This document shows positions 1 through 8,370 of a stretch of 64,000 nt of DNA, in pieces; the stretch's first letter is position 1, and each line of letters opens with the position of its first letter. Source of the stretch: Pseudarthrobacter sp. C4D7 (lineage in GTDB: Bacteria; Actinomycetota; Actinomycetes; Actinomycetales; Micrococcaceae); NCBI RefSeq assembly GCF_013359725.1, contig NZ_JABFMW010000003.1:170362-234361 (forward strand). The letters run 5' to 3'. Both the position numbers and the translations under genes were made by a program. Below the pieces are notes generated by a model that saw only the letters and a program-made list of their open reading frames with translations, was not told where the DNA came from and searched no databases.

Positions 1-1
1 C

Positions 2-223
2 AAGGAGTTTGTCCTTGCCCTGGGCGGCATCGCGATGCTGCGGGCTTTGCAGCAGGCATTCGTTACGGCCTTCGCCACCAGCTTTACGCTGGGTTCGCTG
101 GTGACGTTCGTGGTGACCATCTCCGGCATGAACCTGTTCAACATCCACGCCGCCTTCTGGGGGCTGGTCATCGGTTACGGGGTGTCCCGCCTGCTGGAGC
201 GCGCGGACCACTCCCGGCCGTGA
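2..223 (+). CDS. C-terminal part of a BenE-family (benzoate/H+ symporter-like) membrane transporter
   Basis: The reading frame is open from the window edge to a TGA at 221-223, giving 73 residues without their true start. Two hydrophobic stretches are seen, and the segment SGMNLFNIHAAFWGLVIG matches the conserved last helix of BenE/YdcO proteins, where a serine-glycine pair is followed by an alanine-phenylalanine-tryptophan-glycine motif. The family moves aromatic acids such as benzoate with protons across the inner membrane. The substrate cannot be judged from this tail. The next gene starts 76 bases on and is a separate regulator. Family assignment is moderately sure; the rest of the gene lies upstream of the window. 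Confidence 0.7.
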   Translation, partial: KEFVLALGGIAMLRALQQAFVTAFATSFTLGSLVTFVVTISGMNLFNIHAAFWGLVIGYGVSRLLERADHSRP

Positions 224-299
224 CGGCATGCAGCTCAACGGACGCCCGCCCGGGTCCGGCAAAGTGCGCTTCGGCACGTTTAGGCAATAGTCTGGCCAG

Positions 300-893
300 A
301 TGGGGACCAGTGCCGTGACTTCCGGCGAACAAGTGGACAGGCAGAGCCGCATCCTTGAGGCGGCGATGGACCTGCTGTCCCGCCACGGCATCTCCGGGGT
401 GAGCATGCGCTCCGTGGCGCGGGAAGCCGGCGTGGCCCTGGGCCTGGTCAACTATTACTACGACGACAAGACCACCCTGATCCGCGCTGCCTTGCGGCGG
501 GTGGACGAGCATGACCTCCTGCTGGTGGCACCGGACCCGTCCCTGACGCCGGAGGAGCAGTTGCGCAACGCCCTGCGGCGGGTGGCCGGCAAGGATCTGC
601 TGACCACGCGCTACCTGTCATTGCGCCTGCACCTGTGGGCCCTCGCCCAGGCGGACGAGGACTACGCCCAAATCAATGCCGCCGCTTTTGACCGCTACCT
701 GGACGGACTCGCGGCCCTGGTCTCCAAGGCCAGGCCGGAGCTCCCCTGGGAGGGCTGCAGGGAACGGGCGGCGGACATTGTGGTGATCCAGAACGGCGTT
801 TGGCTGACAGCGCTGCTGGGCGTGGACACCGCCTCCATCCAGCGGAGCATTGCCCGCACGGAGCAGATTGCCTTCGCTCCCGTCCAGGAGTAA
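300..893 (+). CDS. TetR-family repressor, BetI-like, of the choline operon
   Basis: This 197-residue protein has a typical TetR layout. The N-terminal helix-turn-helix lies at about residues 14-60, with the recognition helix followed by the classic NYYYDDKTTL segment, and a ligand-binding helical domain fills the rest. It sits directly upstream of betaine aldehyde dehydrogenase and choline oxidase, and a perfect double palindrome lies between them, so it is probably the local repressor that responds to choline or an intermediate, as BetI does in Escherichia coli. No Shine-Dalgarno precedes the ATG at 300; a -10-like TAGTCT at 286-291 would give a leaderless transcript. A GTG at 315 is an alternative start. 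Confidence 0.85.
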   Translation: MGTSAVTSGEQVDRQSRILEAAMDLLSRHGISGVSMRSVAREAGVALGLVNYYYDDKTTLIRAALRRVDEHDLLLVAPDPSLTPEEQLRNALRRVAGKDLLTTRYLSLRLHLWALAQADEDYAQINAAAFDRYLDGLAALVSKARPELPWEGCRERAADIVVIQNGVWLTALLGVDTASIQRSIARTEQIAFAPVQE

Positions 894-906
894 CACCCGC
901 CCGTAG

Positions 907-950
907 CATTGAACGAGTGTTCAAGAAAAGTATTGAACACTCGTTCAATG
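907..950. promoter_or_regulatory. Perfect 18-bp inverted repeat: double TetR/BetI-type operator
   Basis: The arm CATTGAACGAGTGTTCAA (907-924) is repeated exactly as its reverse complement at 933-950, separated by eight bases. Each arm is itself nearly palindromic, with TTGAAC and GTTCAA half-sites, so the element offers two adjacent TetR dimer sites. It lies between the regulator stop and the first enzyme start, where a bound repressor would block transcription of betB and codA. Binding by the adjacent regulator is inferred from position and from the GAAC/GTTC core, which resembles BetI boxes. Confidence 0.8.
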
Positions 951-968
951 TGCATTACTGTCCTCCGT

Positions 969-2507
969 ATGACTTACGCCACACCGGCCGGAGGCGTCGC
1001 CACAAGCGCCCTGCCCAACACAGCAGCAACCTTGTTCATCAACGGCAAATGGGAGCCAGCGGCATCCGGCGCCGTCCGTGAAATCCGCAACCCCGCAGAC
1101 GGCGAGCTGGTGGCCACCGTCTCGGAAGCGGGCCGGGAGGACGCCGAACGCGCCATCGCGGCGGCCCGCGCCGCCTTCGACTCCGGCGTCTGGTCCAGCG
1201 TCCCGGCACCCGAGCGGGGCGCCTTCCTCCTGAAGGTCGCCGCCGGGCTGCGGGAGCGACGGGAAAAGTTTGCCCGCGCAGAATCGCTGGACACCGGCAA
1301 GCGGATGGTGGAAAGCCGCATCGACATGGACGACATCGCCGCCTGCTTCGAGTACTTCGGCCGGCTCGCCGGGCAGCAGGCGGGCCGGGTGGTGGACGCC
1401 GGGGACGCCGACGTCGTTAGCAGGATCGTCTACGAACCCGTGGGCGTCTGCGGCCTCATCACGCCGTGGAACTATCCCCTGCTCCAGGCAGCGTGGAAGA
1501 TCGCGCCTGCGCTGGCCGCCGGCTGCACCTTCGTCCTCAAGCCCTCCGAACTGACGCCCTCCACCAGCATCCTGGCCATGCAGCTGCTGCAGGACCTCGG
1601 CCTGCCGGACGGCGTGGCCAACCTCGTCACCGGGGCCGGCGCCCAGGCGGGCGCCCCGCTCTCGGAACACCCCGACGTCGACCTTGTTTCCTTCACCGGC
1701 GGCCTGGAAACCGGCAAGCGCATCGCCGCGGCCGCTGCTGCCACCGTCAAGAAGGTGGCACTGGAGCTCGGCGGCAAGAACCCCAACGTGGTGTTCGCCG
1801 ACGCGGACTTCGACGTCGCCGTGGACAACGCCCTGAACGGCGCGTTCGTCCATTCCGGGCAGGTCTGCTCGGCCGGCGCCCGGCTGCTGGTGGAGGAATC
1901 CATCGCCGAACGCTTCGTGGACGAACTGGTCCGCCGCGCAGAGGGCATCCGGCTGGGCGGGCCTTTCGACGACGACGCCGAAACCGGCCCGCTCATCTCC
2001 GCAGCGCACCGCGACAAGGTCCACACCTACGTCCAGCGGGGAATCCAGGAGGGCGCGCGGCTCCGCACCGGCGGCGCGGCACCTTCAGGGGAGAAGTACG
2101 ACGGCGGGTTCTACTACCAGCCGACCATCCTGGACCAGGTGCAGCGCGGCATGTCCGTGGTCACCGACGAAGCGTTCGGCCCCGTGGTGACCGTGGAAAC
2201 CTTCCGCACCGAGGACGAAGCAGTGGCCACCGCCAACGACACGATCTATGGCCTGGCCGGCGCCGTCTGGACCCAGGATGCCGGCAAGGCGCAGCGCGTG
2301 GCCTCCCGGCTGCGGCACGGCACCATCTGGATCAACGACTACCACCCCTACCTCCCCCAGGCCGAGTGGGGCGGCTTCGGCCAGTCCGGCGTCGGCCGCG
2401 AGCTGGGCCCCACCGGCCTGGCCGAGTACCAGGAAGCCAAGCACATCTACCAGAACACCAGCCCGCAGGTCACCGGCTGGTTTGCTGACCACGGCAAGGA
2501 GAACTAG
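969..2507 (+). CDS. betB: Betaine aldehyde dehydrogenase (NAD(P)-dependent aldehyde dehydrogenase)
   Basis: The 512-residue protein oxidises betaine aldehyde to glycine betaine, the second step of choline-derived osmoprotectant synthesis in the cytoplasm. Aldehyde dehydrogenase landmarks are present: the general base in ELGGKNP (Glu266) and the nucleophile in GQVCSAGAR (Cys300). The cofactor motif reads FTGGLETGK, with glycine where serine is common. I chose the ATG at 969 because the longer frame would begin at a TTG inside the operator palindrome; an ATG at 948 is also possible. No clear ribosome site is seen. The stop abuts the ATG of codA, so the two are translationally coupled. The adjacent choline oxidase makes the betaine aldehyde assignment strong among aldehyde dehydrogenases. 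Confidence 0.9.
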   Translation: MTYATPAGGVATSALPNTAATLFINGKWEPAASGAVREIRNPADGELVATVSEAGREDAERAIAAARAAFDSGVWSSVPAPERGAFLLKVAAGLRERREKFARAESLDTGKRMVESRIDMDDIAACFEYFGRLAGQQAGRVVDAGDADVVSRIVYEPVGVCGLITPWNYPLLQAAWKIAPALAAGCTFVLKPSELTPSTSILAMQLLQDLGLPDGVANLVTGAGAQAGAPLSEHPDVDLVSFTGGLETGKRIAAAAAATVKKVALELGGKNPNVVFADADFDVAVDNALNGAFVHSGQVCSAGARLLVEESIAERFVDELVRRAEGIRLGGPFDDDAETGPLISAAHRDKVHTYVQRGIQEGARLRTGGAAPSGEKYDGGFYYQPTILDQVQRGMSVVTDEAFGPVVTVETFRTEDEAVATANDTIYGLAGAVWTQDAGKAQRVASRLRHGTIWINDYHPYLPQAEWGGFGQSGVGRELGPTGLAEYQEAKHIYQNTSPQVTGWFADHGKEN

Positions 2508-4148
2508 ATGCACTACGACAACATCGAGGACGCCACGCAACGGGAATTCGACTACATCGTCATCGGCGGCGGGTCCGCGGGAGCGGCGGTGGCCGCACGG
2601 CTGAGCGAGGATCCGGACGTGACCGTGGCCCTCGTGGAGGCCGGCCCGGACGACCGCAATATCCCGGAGATCCTGCAGCTGGACCGCTGGATGGAACTGC
2701 TGGAATCCGGCTACGACTGGGACTACCCCATCGAACCGCAGGAAAACGGCAACTCCTTCATGCGCCACGCCCGCGCCAAGGTGATGGGCGGCTGCTCCAG
2801 CCACAACTCCTGCATCGCCTTTTGGGCACCGCGCGAGGACCTGGACGAATGGGAGTCCAAGTACGGCGCCACCGGCTGGAACGCCGCCAACGCCTGGCCG
2901 CTGTACAAGCGGCTGGAAACCAATGAAGATGCCGGCCCCGACGCAACGCACCACGGCGACTCCGGCCCCGTGCACCTGATGAACGTGCCCCCGGCGGATC
3001 CTGCCGGCGTCGCACTTCTGGACGCCTGCGAGCAGTCGGGCATCCCGCGGGCGAAGTTCAACACCGGCACAACCGTGGTCAACGGCGCCAACTTCTTCCA
3101 GATCAACCGCCGCGCGGACGGCACCCGCTCCTCCAGCTCTGTCTCCTACATCCACCCCATCATCGACCGGCCCAACTTCACCCTGCTGACCGGCCTGCGC
3201 GCCCGCCAGCTCGTGTTCGATGCGGACAAGCGCTGCACCGGCGTGGACGTGGTCGACGGAGCATTCGGCCGCACGCACCGGCTTACCGCACACCAGGAAG
3301 TCGTCGTGTCCACCGGCGCCATCGACTCCCCCAAGCTGCTCATGCTCTCCGGCATCGGCCCCGCAGCACACCTGGCCCAGCACGGCATCGAGGTGCTGGT
3401 GGACTCCCCCGGCGTGGGCGAGAACCTGCAGGACCACCCGGAAGGCGTGGTGCAGTTCGAGGCCAGGCAGCCTATGGTGCAGACCTCCACCCAGTGGTGG
3501 GAGATCGGCATCTTCACCCCCACCGAGGACGGCCTGGACCGCCCCGACCTGATGATGCACTACGGCTCCGTCCCGTTCGACATGAACACGCTGCGGCACG
3601 GCTACCCCACCACGGAGAACGGCTTCAGCCTCACCCCCAACGTCACCCACGCCCGCTCCCGCGGGACGGTCCGGCTGCGCAGCCGCGACTTCCGCGACAA
3701 GCCGATGGTGGATCCGCGCTACTTCACGGACCCGGAAGGCCATGATATGCGCGTCATGGTGGCCGGCATCCGCAAGGCCCGCGAGATCGCCGCCCAGCCC
3801 GCCATGGCGGAATGGACCGGCCGCGAGCTCTCGCCCGGCGTTGAGGCCCAGACCGACGAGGAACTGCAGGACTACATCCGCAAGACCCACAACACCGTCT
3901 ACCACCCGGTGGGCACCGTCCGCCTGGGGCCAGCCGACGACGACATGTCGCCGCTGGATCCGGAGCTGCGGGTCAAGGGTGTCACCGGCCTCCGGGTGGC
4001 CGATGCGTCCGTCATGCCTGAACACGTCACCGTCAATCCCAACATCACCGTCATGATGATCGGCGAGCGCTGTGCCGACCTGATCAAGGCGGACTACGCC
4101 GGCGCCGACGCCCTGGAAAAGAAGGAGCTCACCACGTCCCTCGCCTGA
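2508..4148 (+). CDS. codA: Choline oxidase (GMC flavoprotein, covalent FAD)
   Basis: This 546-residue GMC oxidoreductase converts choline to betaine aldehyde, and onward to glycine betaine, using oxygen and producing hydrogen peroxide. The N-terminal FAD fold has IGGGSAGAAVAARLS at residues 19-33. Residues that define the Arthrobacter globiformis enzyme fall at the same numbers: His99, the covalent FAD link, in SSHNSC; Ser101; His351 in MMHYGS; His466 in VYHPVGT; and Asn510 in VNPNIT. The length also equals that enzyme, so an oxidase is preferred over the dehydrogenase BetA. The ATG directly follows the betB stop. The annotation rests on known structure-function work on choline oxidase plus residues visible here. 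Confidence 0.95.
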   Translation: MHYDNIEDATQREFDYIVIGGGSAGAAVAARLSEDPDVTVALVEAGPDDRNIPEILQLDRWMELLESGYDWDYPIEPQENGNSFMRHARAKVMGGCSSHNSCIAFWAPREDLDEWESKYGATGWNAANAWPLYKRLETNEDAGPDATHHGDSGPVHLMNVPPADPAGVALLDACEQSGIPRAKFNTGTTVVNGANFFQINRRADGTRSSSSVSYIHPIIDRPNFTLLTGLRARQLVFDADKRCTGVDVVDGAFGRTHRLTAHQEVVVSTGAIDSPKLLMLSGIGPAAHLAQHGIEVLVDSPGVGENLQDHPEGVVQFEARQPMVQTSTQWWEIGIFTPTEDGLDRPDLMMHYGSVPFDMNTLRHGYPTTENGFSLTPNVTHARSRGTVRLRSRDFRDKPMVDPRYFTDPEGHDMRVMVAGIRKAREIAAQPAMAEWTGRELSPGVEAQTDEELQDYIRKTHNTVYHPVGTVRLGPADDDMSPLDPELRVKGVTGLRVADASVMPEHVTVNPNITVMMIGERCADLIKADYAGADALEKKELTTSLA

Positions 4149-4260
4149 GCGGCGGGTCAAAAGGGGCAGCGCTCCCAACAGCGCGGCCCCCGCAGAACGT
4201 TATTCCGCCGCACCCCAGGGCGGCCGTACCCATCGTGCTTTTCTGATCTAGGAGTCCATA

Positions 4261-5868
4261 TTGGAACCCAGCAAGAGTATTGATTCAAGCGGCATGGACG
4301 AATTCGGCTACACCCAGACGCTGGATCGAAGCATCGGCAAGTTTGCCAGCTTCGCAGCGGGTGTCAGCTACATCTCCATCCTCACCGGTGTTTTCCAACT
4401 GTTCTACTTTGGCTTTTCCATGGCCGGCCCGGCGTACGCCTGGTCCTGGCCCATCGTGTTCGTCGGCCAGCTGATGGTGGCGCTGTGTTTTGCCGAACTG
4501 GCAGGCCGCTACCCGGTTGCGGGCTCGGTCTACAACTGGGCCAAGCGGCTGTCCTCCGGAACCTCGTCCTGGCTGGCCGGCTGGCTGCTGCTGCTGTCCT
4601 CCATCATGGCGCTGGGCTCGGTGGCCCTGGCCCTGCAGATCACCCTCCCGCAGCTCTGGGAGGGCTTCCAGTTCGTCGGCGACGGCACGGGCCCCTATGA
4701 CTTCGCGATGAACGGGGTGGTCCTGGCCACCATCATGATCACCATCTCCACCCTCATCAACGCGTTCGGCGTGAAGCTGATGACCCGGATCAACAGCATC
4801 GGCGTCTTCGTGGAGCTCATCGCCGCCGTGCTGCTGATCCTCGCACTGGCCTGGCACGTGGTCCGCGGGCCGGAGGTCTTCTTCCAGACCAACGGCTTCG
4901 GCGAGGGCAAGGACCTGGGCTTCTTCGGCGTTTTCCTGATCGGCGCCATGGCCTCCGGCTACGTCATGTACGGCTTCGACACCGCCAGCTCCCTGGGCGA
5001 GGAAACCAAGGATCCCAAGAAGACCGCGCCCAAGGCCATCCTGCGCGCCGTCACGGCATCATTCCTGCTGGGCGGGGGGATCCTGCTGTTCGGCATCCTG
5101 GCCGCACCGGACCTCACAGACCCGCAGATCGGCTCACCCGACGGCGGCCTGCAGCACATCGTGCTCTCCGTCCTGGGCGGCCCGTTCGGCAAGGCCTTCC
5201 TGGCCTGCATCGTGGTGGCCGTGGTGGTCTGCACCCTGGCCGTCCACGCCGCCGCCATCCGGATGATGTTCGCCATGGCCCGTGACAACAACCTGCCCTT
5301 CAGCCGGCAGCTGGGCAAAGTGGACCCGGTCCGCCGGACCCCCACGGTAGCAGCGATCGTCATCGGCGTCCTGGCGGTCATCCCGCTGCTGGTCAACGTG
5401 ATGCAGCCGGCCATCTTCACCATCCTGTCCAGCATCAGCATCGTGCTGATCTACCTGTCCTACCTCCTGGTCACGGTTCCCCTGCTCCGCAATCGGATCC
5501 TGAAGAAGTGGCCGCTGGTCGCGGACGGTTCCGAGCCCGGGTTCAGCATGGGCAAATGGGGGCTACCCGTGAACATCCTGGCCGTCCTGTGGGGCGCCGC
5601 CATGACGGTTAACCTGGTCTGGCCCCGCCCGGAGATCTACAACTCGGTGCCGCCGTTCGAGTGGTACCTGCAGTGGGGCGGCGTATTCTTCGTTGCCGCC
5701 GTGGTGATTGGCGGGACCCTCCTGTACCGCCTGAAGATCCGCCACCAGACCGGGGTGCTGGCCGAGCACGCTGCCGCAGTGGCCGCCCATCCGTCGTCCA
5801 ATGACCCGCGGTACGACGCGCCGGAGGAAGCGGTGCCGGCCAACGCGTTCATGGCAACCGAAGGCTAG
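4261..5868 (+). CDS. APC-family amino acid/amine permease of the choline locus
   Basis: The 535-residue protein has about twelve hydrophobic segments and the APC superfamily pattern, including an early helix with ISILTGVFQLFYFGF and the GYVMYGFDTASSLGEETKDP region typical of the sixth helix and following loop. It should import an amino acid or small amine across the cytoplasmic membrane. The start is a TTG at 4261, supported by AGGAG eight bases upstream. It lies 112 bases after codA on the same strand and ends before a strong terminator, so co-regulation with choline oxidation is likely. Choline, betaine or a related amine is an attractive substrate, but this is inferred from context only, since choline carriers are more often BCCT or ABC types. 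Confidence 0.8.
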   Translation: MEPSKSIDSSGMDEFGYTQTLDRSIGKFASFAAGVSYISILTGVFQLFYFGFSMAGPAYAWSWPIVFVGQLMVALCFAELAGRYPVAGSVYNWAKRLSSGTSSWLAGWLLLLSSIMALGSVALALQITLPQLWEGFQFVGDGTGPYDFAMNGVVLATIMITISTLINAFGVKLMTRINSIGVFVELIAAVLLILALAWHVVRGPEVFFQTNGFGEGKDLGFFGVFLIGAMASGYVMYGFDTASSLGEETKDPKKTAPKAILRAVTASFLLGGGILLFGILAAPDLTDPQIGSPDGGLQHIVLSVLGGPFGKAFLACIVVAVVVCTLAVHAAAIRMMFAMARDNNLPFSRQLGKVDPVRRTPTVAAIVIGVLAVIPLLVNVMQPAIFTILSSISIVLIYLSYLLVTVPLLRNRILKKWPLVADGSEPGFSMGKWGLPVNILAVLWGAAMTVNLVWPRPEIYNSVPPFEWYLQWGGVFFVAAVVIGGTLLYRLKIRHQTGVLAEHAAAVAAHPSSNDPRYDAPEEAVPANAFMATEG

Positions 5869-5885
5869 CAGCGCCTCAGCAGAAA

Positions 5886-5927
5886 GGTCGACGGCGGCAC
5901 TCACCCGAGTGCCGCCGTCGACCCCTT
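5886..5927 (+). terminator. Strong intrinsic terminator after the choline operon
   Basis: A perfect 17-bp stem (5886-5902 with 5907-5923) closes a four-base loop and is followed by CCCTTTACTT. It lies between two convergent genes. The bottom-strand tail is only TTTCT, so it may also stop the opposing gene, but less efficiently. Its GACGGCGGC core is shared with the hairpins near 38680, 41776 and 46616. Confidence 0.85.
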
Positions 5928-5960
5928 TACTTCGGTCAGGTCAGGTTAGAGAGCCTTCAG

Positions 5961-7481
5961 CTATCTGGCACCGGCAAATTGTCCGGCCTCACGGAGATCC
6001 TTTGATGCCGAGAACTCCTCGGCCGCCGCGTTCTCCTGGTACTCCACGAGTTCCACATGATGTTCCACCAAAGCGTTCTTCACGTCCGATGGGGAAGCAT
6101 AAAAGTACTCCCTACGATGGTTGACGAGGTTCACCCGCTGAGCCGCAAAGTGCTGGTGGAGCATAGTCTCGATGCCAACCGCGTCCTTGGAGAAGAACAG
6201 CGCGTGGACGTCAAAGAGGAATGGAACCGATGCATCACCCAGCTCACGCACGCGATCCATCGGGTTGAGGCGACGAGTCATTCCGATCTTGACCACCCCG
6301 TCACCAAAAGCTCCGAGGTTGGAAATGACGTACACGTACCCTGCACGGGTATTCAATGCATTGTCTTCAGCATCCGCGAGTTTTGCTTCTGCTTCGTCAA
6401 GCTGTTCCTGAACGCGCTGGACACCTTCAAGGTCTCCGGCCGCCTGAAGCTGAACGAGGACGTTGGCGTAGTGGTCGACTTCCTTTTGTTGCTTGGCCTT
6501 CAAAGCTTCCCACTCGCGCTGCGCCTTTGCAGCCTCGCGAGCTTCTGCTCGGGCTTCTGCCTCCAACTGTTTCTGGATGGCGACTGCTTCCAGGTGCCGG
6601 GCCGCCAGTTCAAGCTCCTTTTCTCGCAATGAGTGGAACGCGTTCGTAATTTGGAGACCGATCATGGTGCCGCGCTTGGCAATCTGCTCCCGAGCTTTTT
6701 CCAAGCGTGCCGCGGCGGTGTGAAGATTGCCCGCTTTTACTGTCTTCACACAGTTTTCCGCCTCTGCGTTATACGCCCGAAGCAAGAGCGCGGAAAGGTC
6801 ACGAACAAATTTGGTTCCCTCTTTGGCCGAGCCGTTGAACGTAAAGCCGGAGACGGTAGTAACTGCCGTCTTTTCACGGAGCTTGTCCTTAATCCGTGAG
6901 CGGACAGTGGCCAGTTCATCGGCAAGCTTCACCGATGTCTCAGCGGGGTGCTCATAGTCGTAGAACCCGACGTTGTGCCGGTCGGCGACCTGGCGGACGT
7001 CCAGAACCTCGCCTCGGACTGAATCCAACTCTGCTTTTATCGCAGCCAACTCCTGCTCAGCTGAAGAAATACTTCTAGCCAGGTCGGCCTGGTGACGCTC
7101 CCCAGCCAAGGTATCCATGGCGCCGAGTCGCTGCAGGTCGGCCAACATCTGCACATTCGCCAGATAGACCTCATCTGAATATTGCTTCAGCCCTGCCGCA
7201 GGAAGGGGCGGCGCACCTAAACCCGTGCGGTAGGTGTTCTCGGCACTAACACCGAATCCCTCTGCAGGGGCTCCAAATGCTGTCCTGTATTGCTTGAGAA
7301 CATCAAGCAATATCCAGATAACAGCGCCGGCGGGGATAAGACTAAATGGAAAAACGGAAGTTGGGAGGACCGCGGTAATTAGAAGAGCAATGCAGGCCCA
7401 GACAATGTGCTTGGTAAAGCGTCCCTGCACTCTCTTTGGTTTCTCCGGTTCCGGCGTAGGTCCGGACGATACATCAGACAT
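5961..7481 (-). CDS. Membrane-anchored DUF4041 / GIY-YIG (T5orf172, MUG113) nuclease, SNIPE-like
   Basis: The 506-residue protein begins at an ATG at 7481, preceded by a run of six G bases, rather than at the longer upstream frame. Residues about 25-60 hold two hydrophobic segments. Residues about 80-375 are charged and helical, with coiled-coil character and the look of DUF4041. From about residue 381 comes a GIY-YIG nuclease domain: YVYVISN for GIY, VVKIGMTRR for YIG, an arginine-rich helix (MDRVRELG), the metal-ligand glutamate in GIETMLHQHF, and a final REYFYAS. This order, membrane anchor then DUF4041 then GIY-YIG, is that reported for SNIPE, a membrane nuclease that cuts phage DNA on entry. 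Base composition is lower in GC than neighbouring genes, which fits transfer. Anti-phage function is inference. Confidence 0.8.
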   Translation of the reverse strand: MSDVSSGPTPEPEKPKRVQGRFTKHIVWACIALLITAVLPTSVFPFSLIPAGAVIWILLDVLKQYRTAFGAPAEGFGVSAENTYRTGLGAPPLPAAGLKQYSDEVYLANVQMLADLQRLGAMDTLAGERHQADLARSISSAEQELAAIKAELDSVRGEVLDVRQVADRHNVGFYDYEHPAETSVKLADELATVRSRIKDKLREKTAVTTVSGFTFNGSAKEGTKFVRDLSALLLRAYNAEAENCVKTVKAGNLHTAAARLEKAREQIAKRGTMIGLQITNAFHSLREKELELAARHLEAVAIQKQLEAEARAEAREAAKAQREWEALKAKQQKEVDHYANVLVQLQAAGDLEGVQRVQEQLDEAEAKLADAEDNALNTRAGYVYVISNLGAFGDGVVKIGMTRRLNPMDRVRELGDASVPFLFDVHALFFSKDAVGIETMLHQHFAAQRVNLVNHRREYFYASPSDVKNALVEHHVELVEYQENAAAEEFSASKDLREAGQFAGAR

Positions 7482-7800
7482 GGTCCCCCCATTTGTTAAG
7501 TAATTGGTGCTCGAACCGTAGCAGCAGACGGCGACATAGATAGGACATCCAGGCCACTTCCAGCATTCGGCTCCAAGGAATGCAAAGCTCCTCACGACGC
7601 GTTGCACTCATTCGGGAAGCCTAGATATGAGCAGCCACCGAAAGGCTTGACCGGACGAGGGACTGAAGAGGGGGCGTTGTCGTGACGGGCGCCGCGGCCG
7701 CCCACGCGATGGTCCACCGCGGACCTGCGCGTGGTGAGGGCCCGCGTCACACAACGGAACGGCCATCCGCTCCGGACCGCCAACGCCCTACCCTTGACAG
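7482..7800. other. Intergenic region between divergent genes
   Basis: This 319-base gap separates the nuclease gene from the lipoprotein gene and must hold both promoters. A -10-like TACCCT at 7788-7793 sits just before the GTG at 7801 and would give a leaderless message. No riboswitch fold that I could recognise, including cobalamin or TPP boxes, was found by eye. Confidence 0.4.
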
Positions 7801-8370
7801 GTGACATTGACTAAACTCCGCACCGCGTCCGCGGGCTCCCTCGCCGCCGCAGGCCTCCTGCTGACCCTCGCCGCCTGTTCCACGCCGGCCTCCACCCAGC
7901 CAAGCTCCTCGGCCCCTGCCTCATCTGCAGCGGCTTCGTCGAGCGCCAGCGCCGCTTCAACCTCAGCCGGCCCCTGCGCCGGCGTAAAGGTCATCGTCGA
8001 TTCGGGCGCCCTGAAGCAGTCCGCCGCCGACACCTCCGCCTGCGTGTCCGTGGACGGACCCACCCTGGCATCGGCCGTTCTGGGCAAAGCTGAAGTGAAG
8101 GTCGAGGGCACCGCCAAGTACCCCACGAGCTTCGCATGCCGCGTCAACGGAGTGCCCGCCGCGGACTTCGACATCAAGCACAAGGGTGGCACCACCCGTG
8201 AAGCGTGCGATGACAAAAACACTGTCTCGTATTGGGCGCTCTGGGTGAAGCCCGCCGCCGGCGAGTGGGCTTACGCGCAGGAAGGCCTGGACAGCCTGAA
8301 GCTCAACCCCGGCGAGAGCCTTGAACTGCTCTACACGGTGGACAACGAACCGGCAGCACCCGCGTCATGA
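7801..8370 (+). CDS. Secreted lipoprotein, DUF4430-like, partner of ECF transporter
   Basis: The 189-residue protein has a lipoprotein signal peptide with the lipobox LAAC (Cys26), followed by a Ser/Ala-rich linker to about residue 58. The exported domain contains a YWALWVKPAAGEWAYAQEGL stretch and ends with a LNPGESLELLY motif, which resembles DUF4430 (transcobalamin-like C-terminal) proteins that accompany ECF transporters. The GTG start at 7801 is the only one giving a proper signal peptide. Its stop overlaps the ATG of the ECF gene (ATGA at 8367-8370), so the two are coupled and probably act together at the cell surface. The DUF4430 match is by eye and moderate; the substrate is unknown, with a cobamide one possibility. 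Confidence 0.65.
   Translation: MTLTKLRTASAGSLAAAGLLLTLAACSTPASTQPSSSAPASSAAASSSASAASTSAGPCAGVKVIVDSGALKQSAADTSACVSVDGPTLASAVLGKAEVKVEGTAKYPTSFACRVNGVPAADFDIKHKGGTTREACDDKNTVSYWALWVKPAAGEWAYAQEGLDSLKLNPGESLELLYTVDNEPAAPAS

Noticed and set aside
909..968. TTG start at 909 or ATG at 948 for betB
   Set aside because: They would place coding sequence inside the operator palindrome; the ATG at 969 matches the family N terminus better.
2085..4178. A 697-codon open frame on the minus strand opposite the choline oxidase gene
   Set aside because: It is antisense to two well-supported genes, has the low-complexity His/Gly/Val/Gln composition of GC-rich shadow frames, and shows no family motif.
7482..7800. 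Cobalamin or TPP riboswitch before the ECF-lipoprotein operon
   Set aside because: None of the conserved boxes of these riboswitches could be found by eye; a covariance-model search would settle it.
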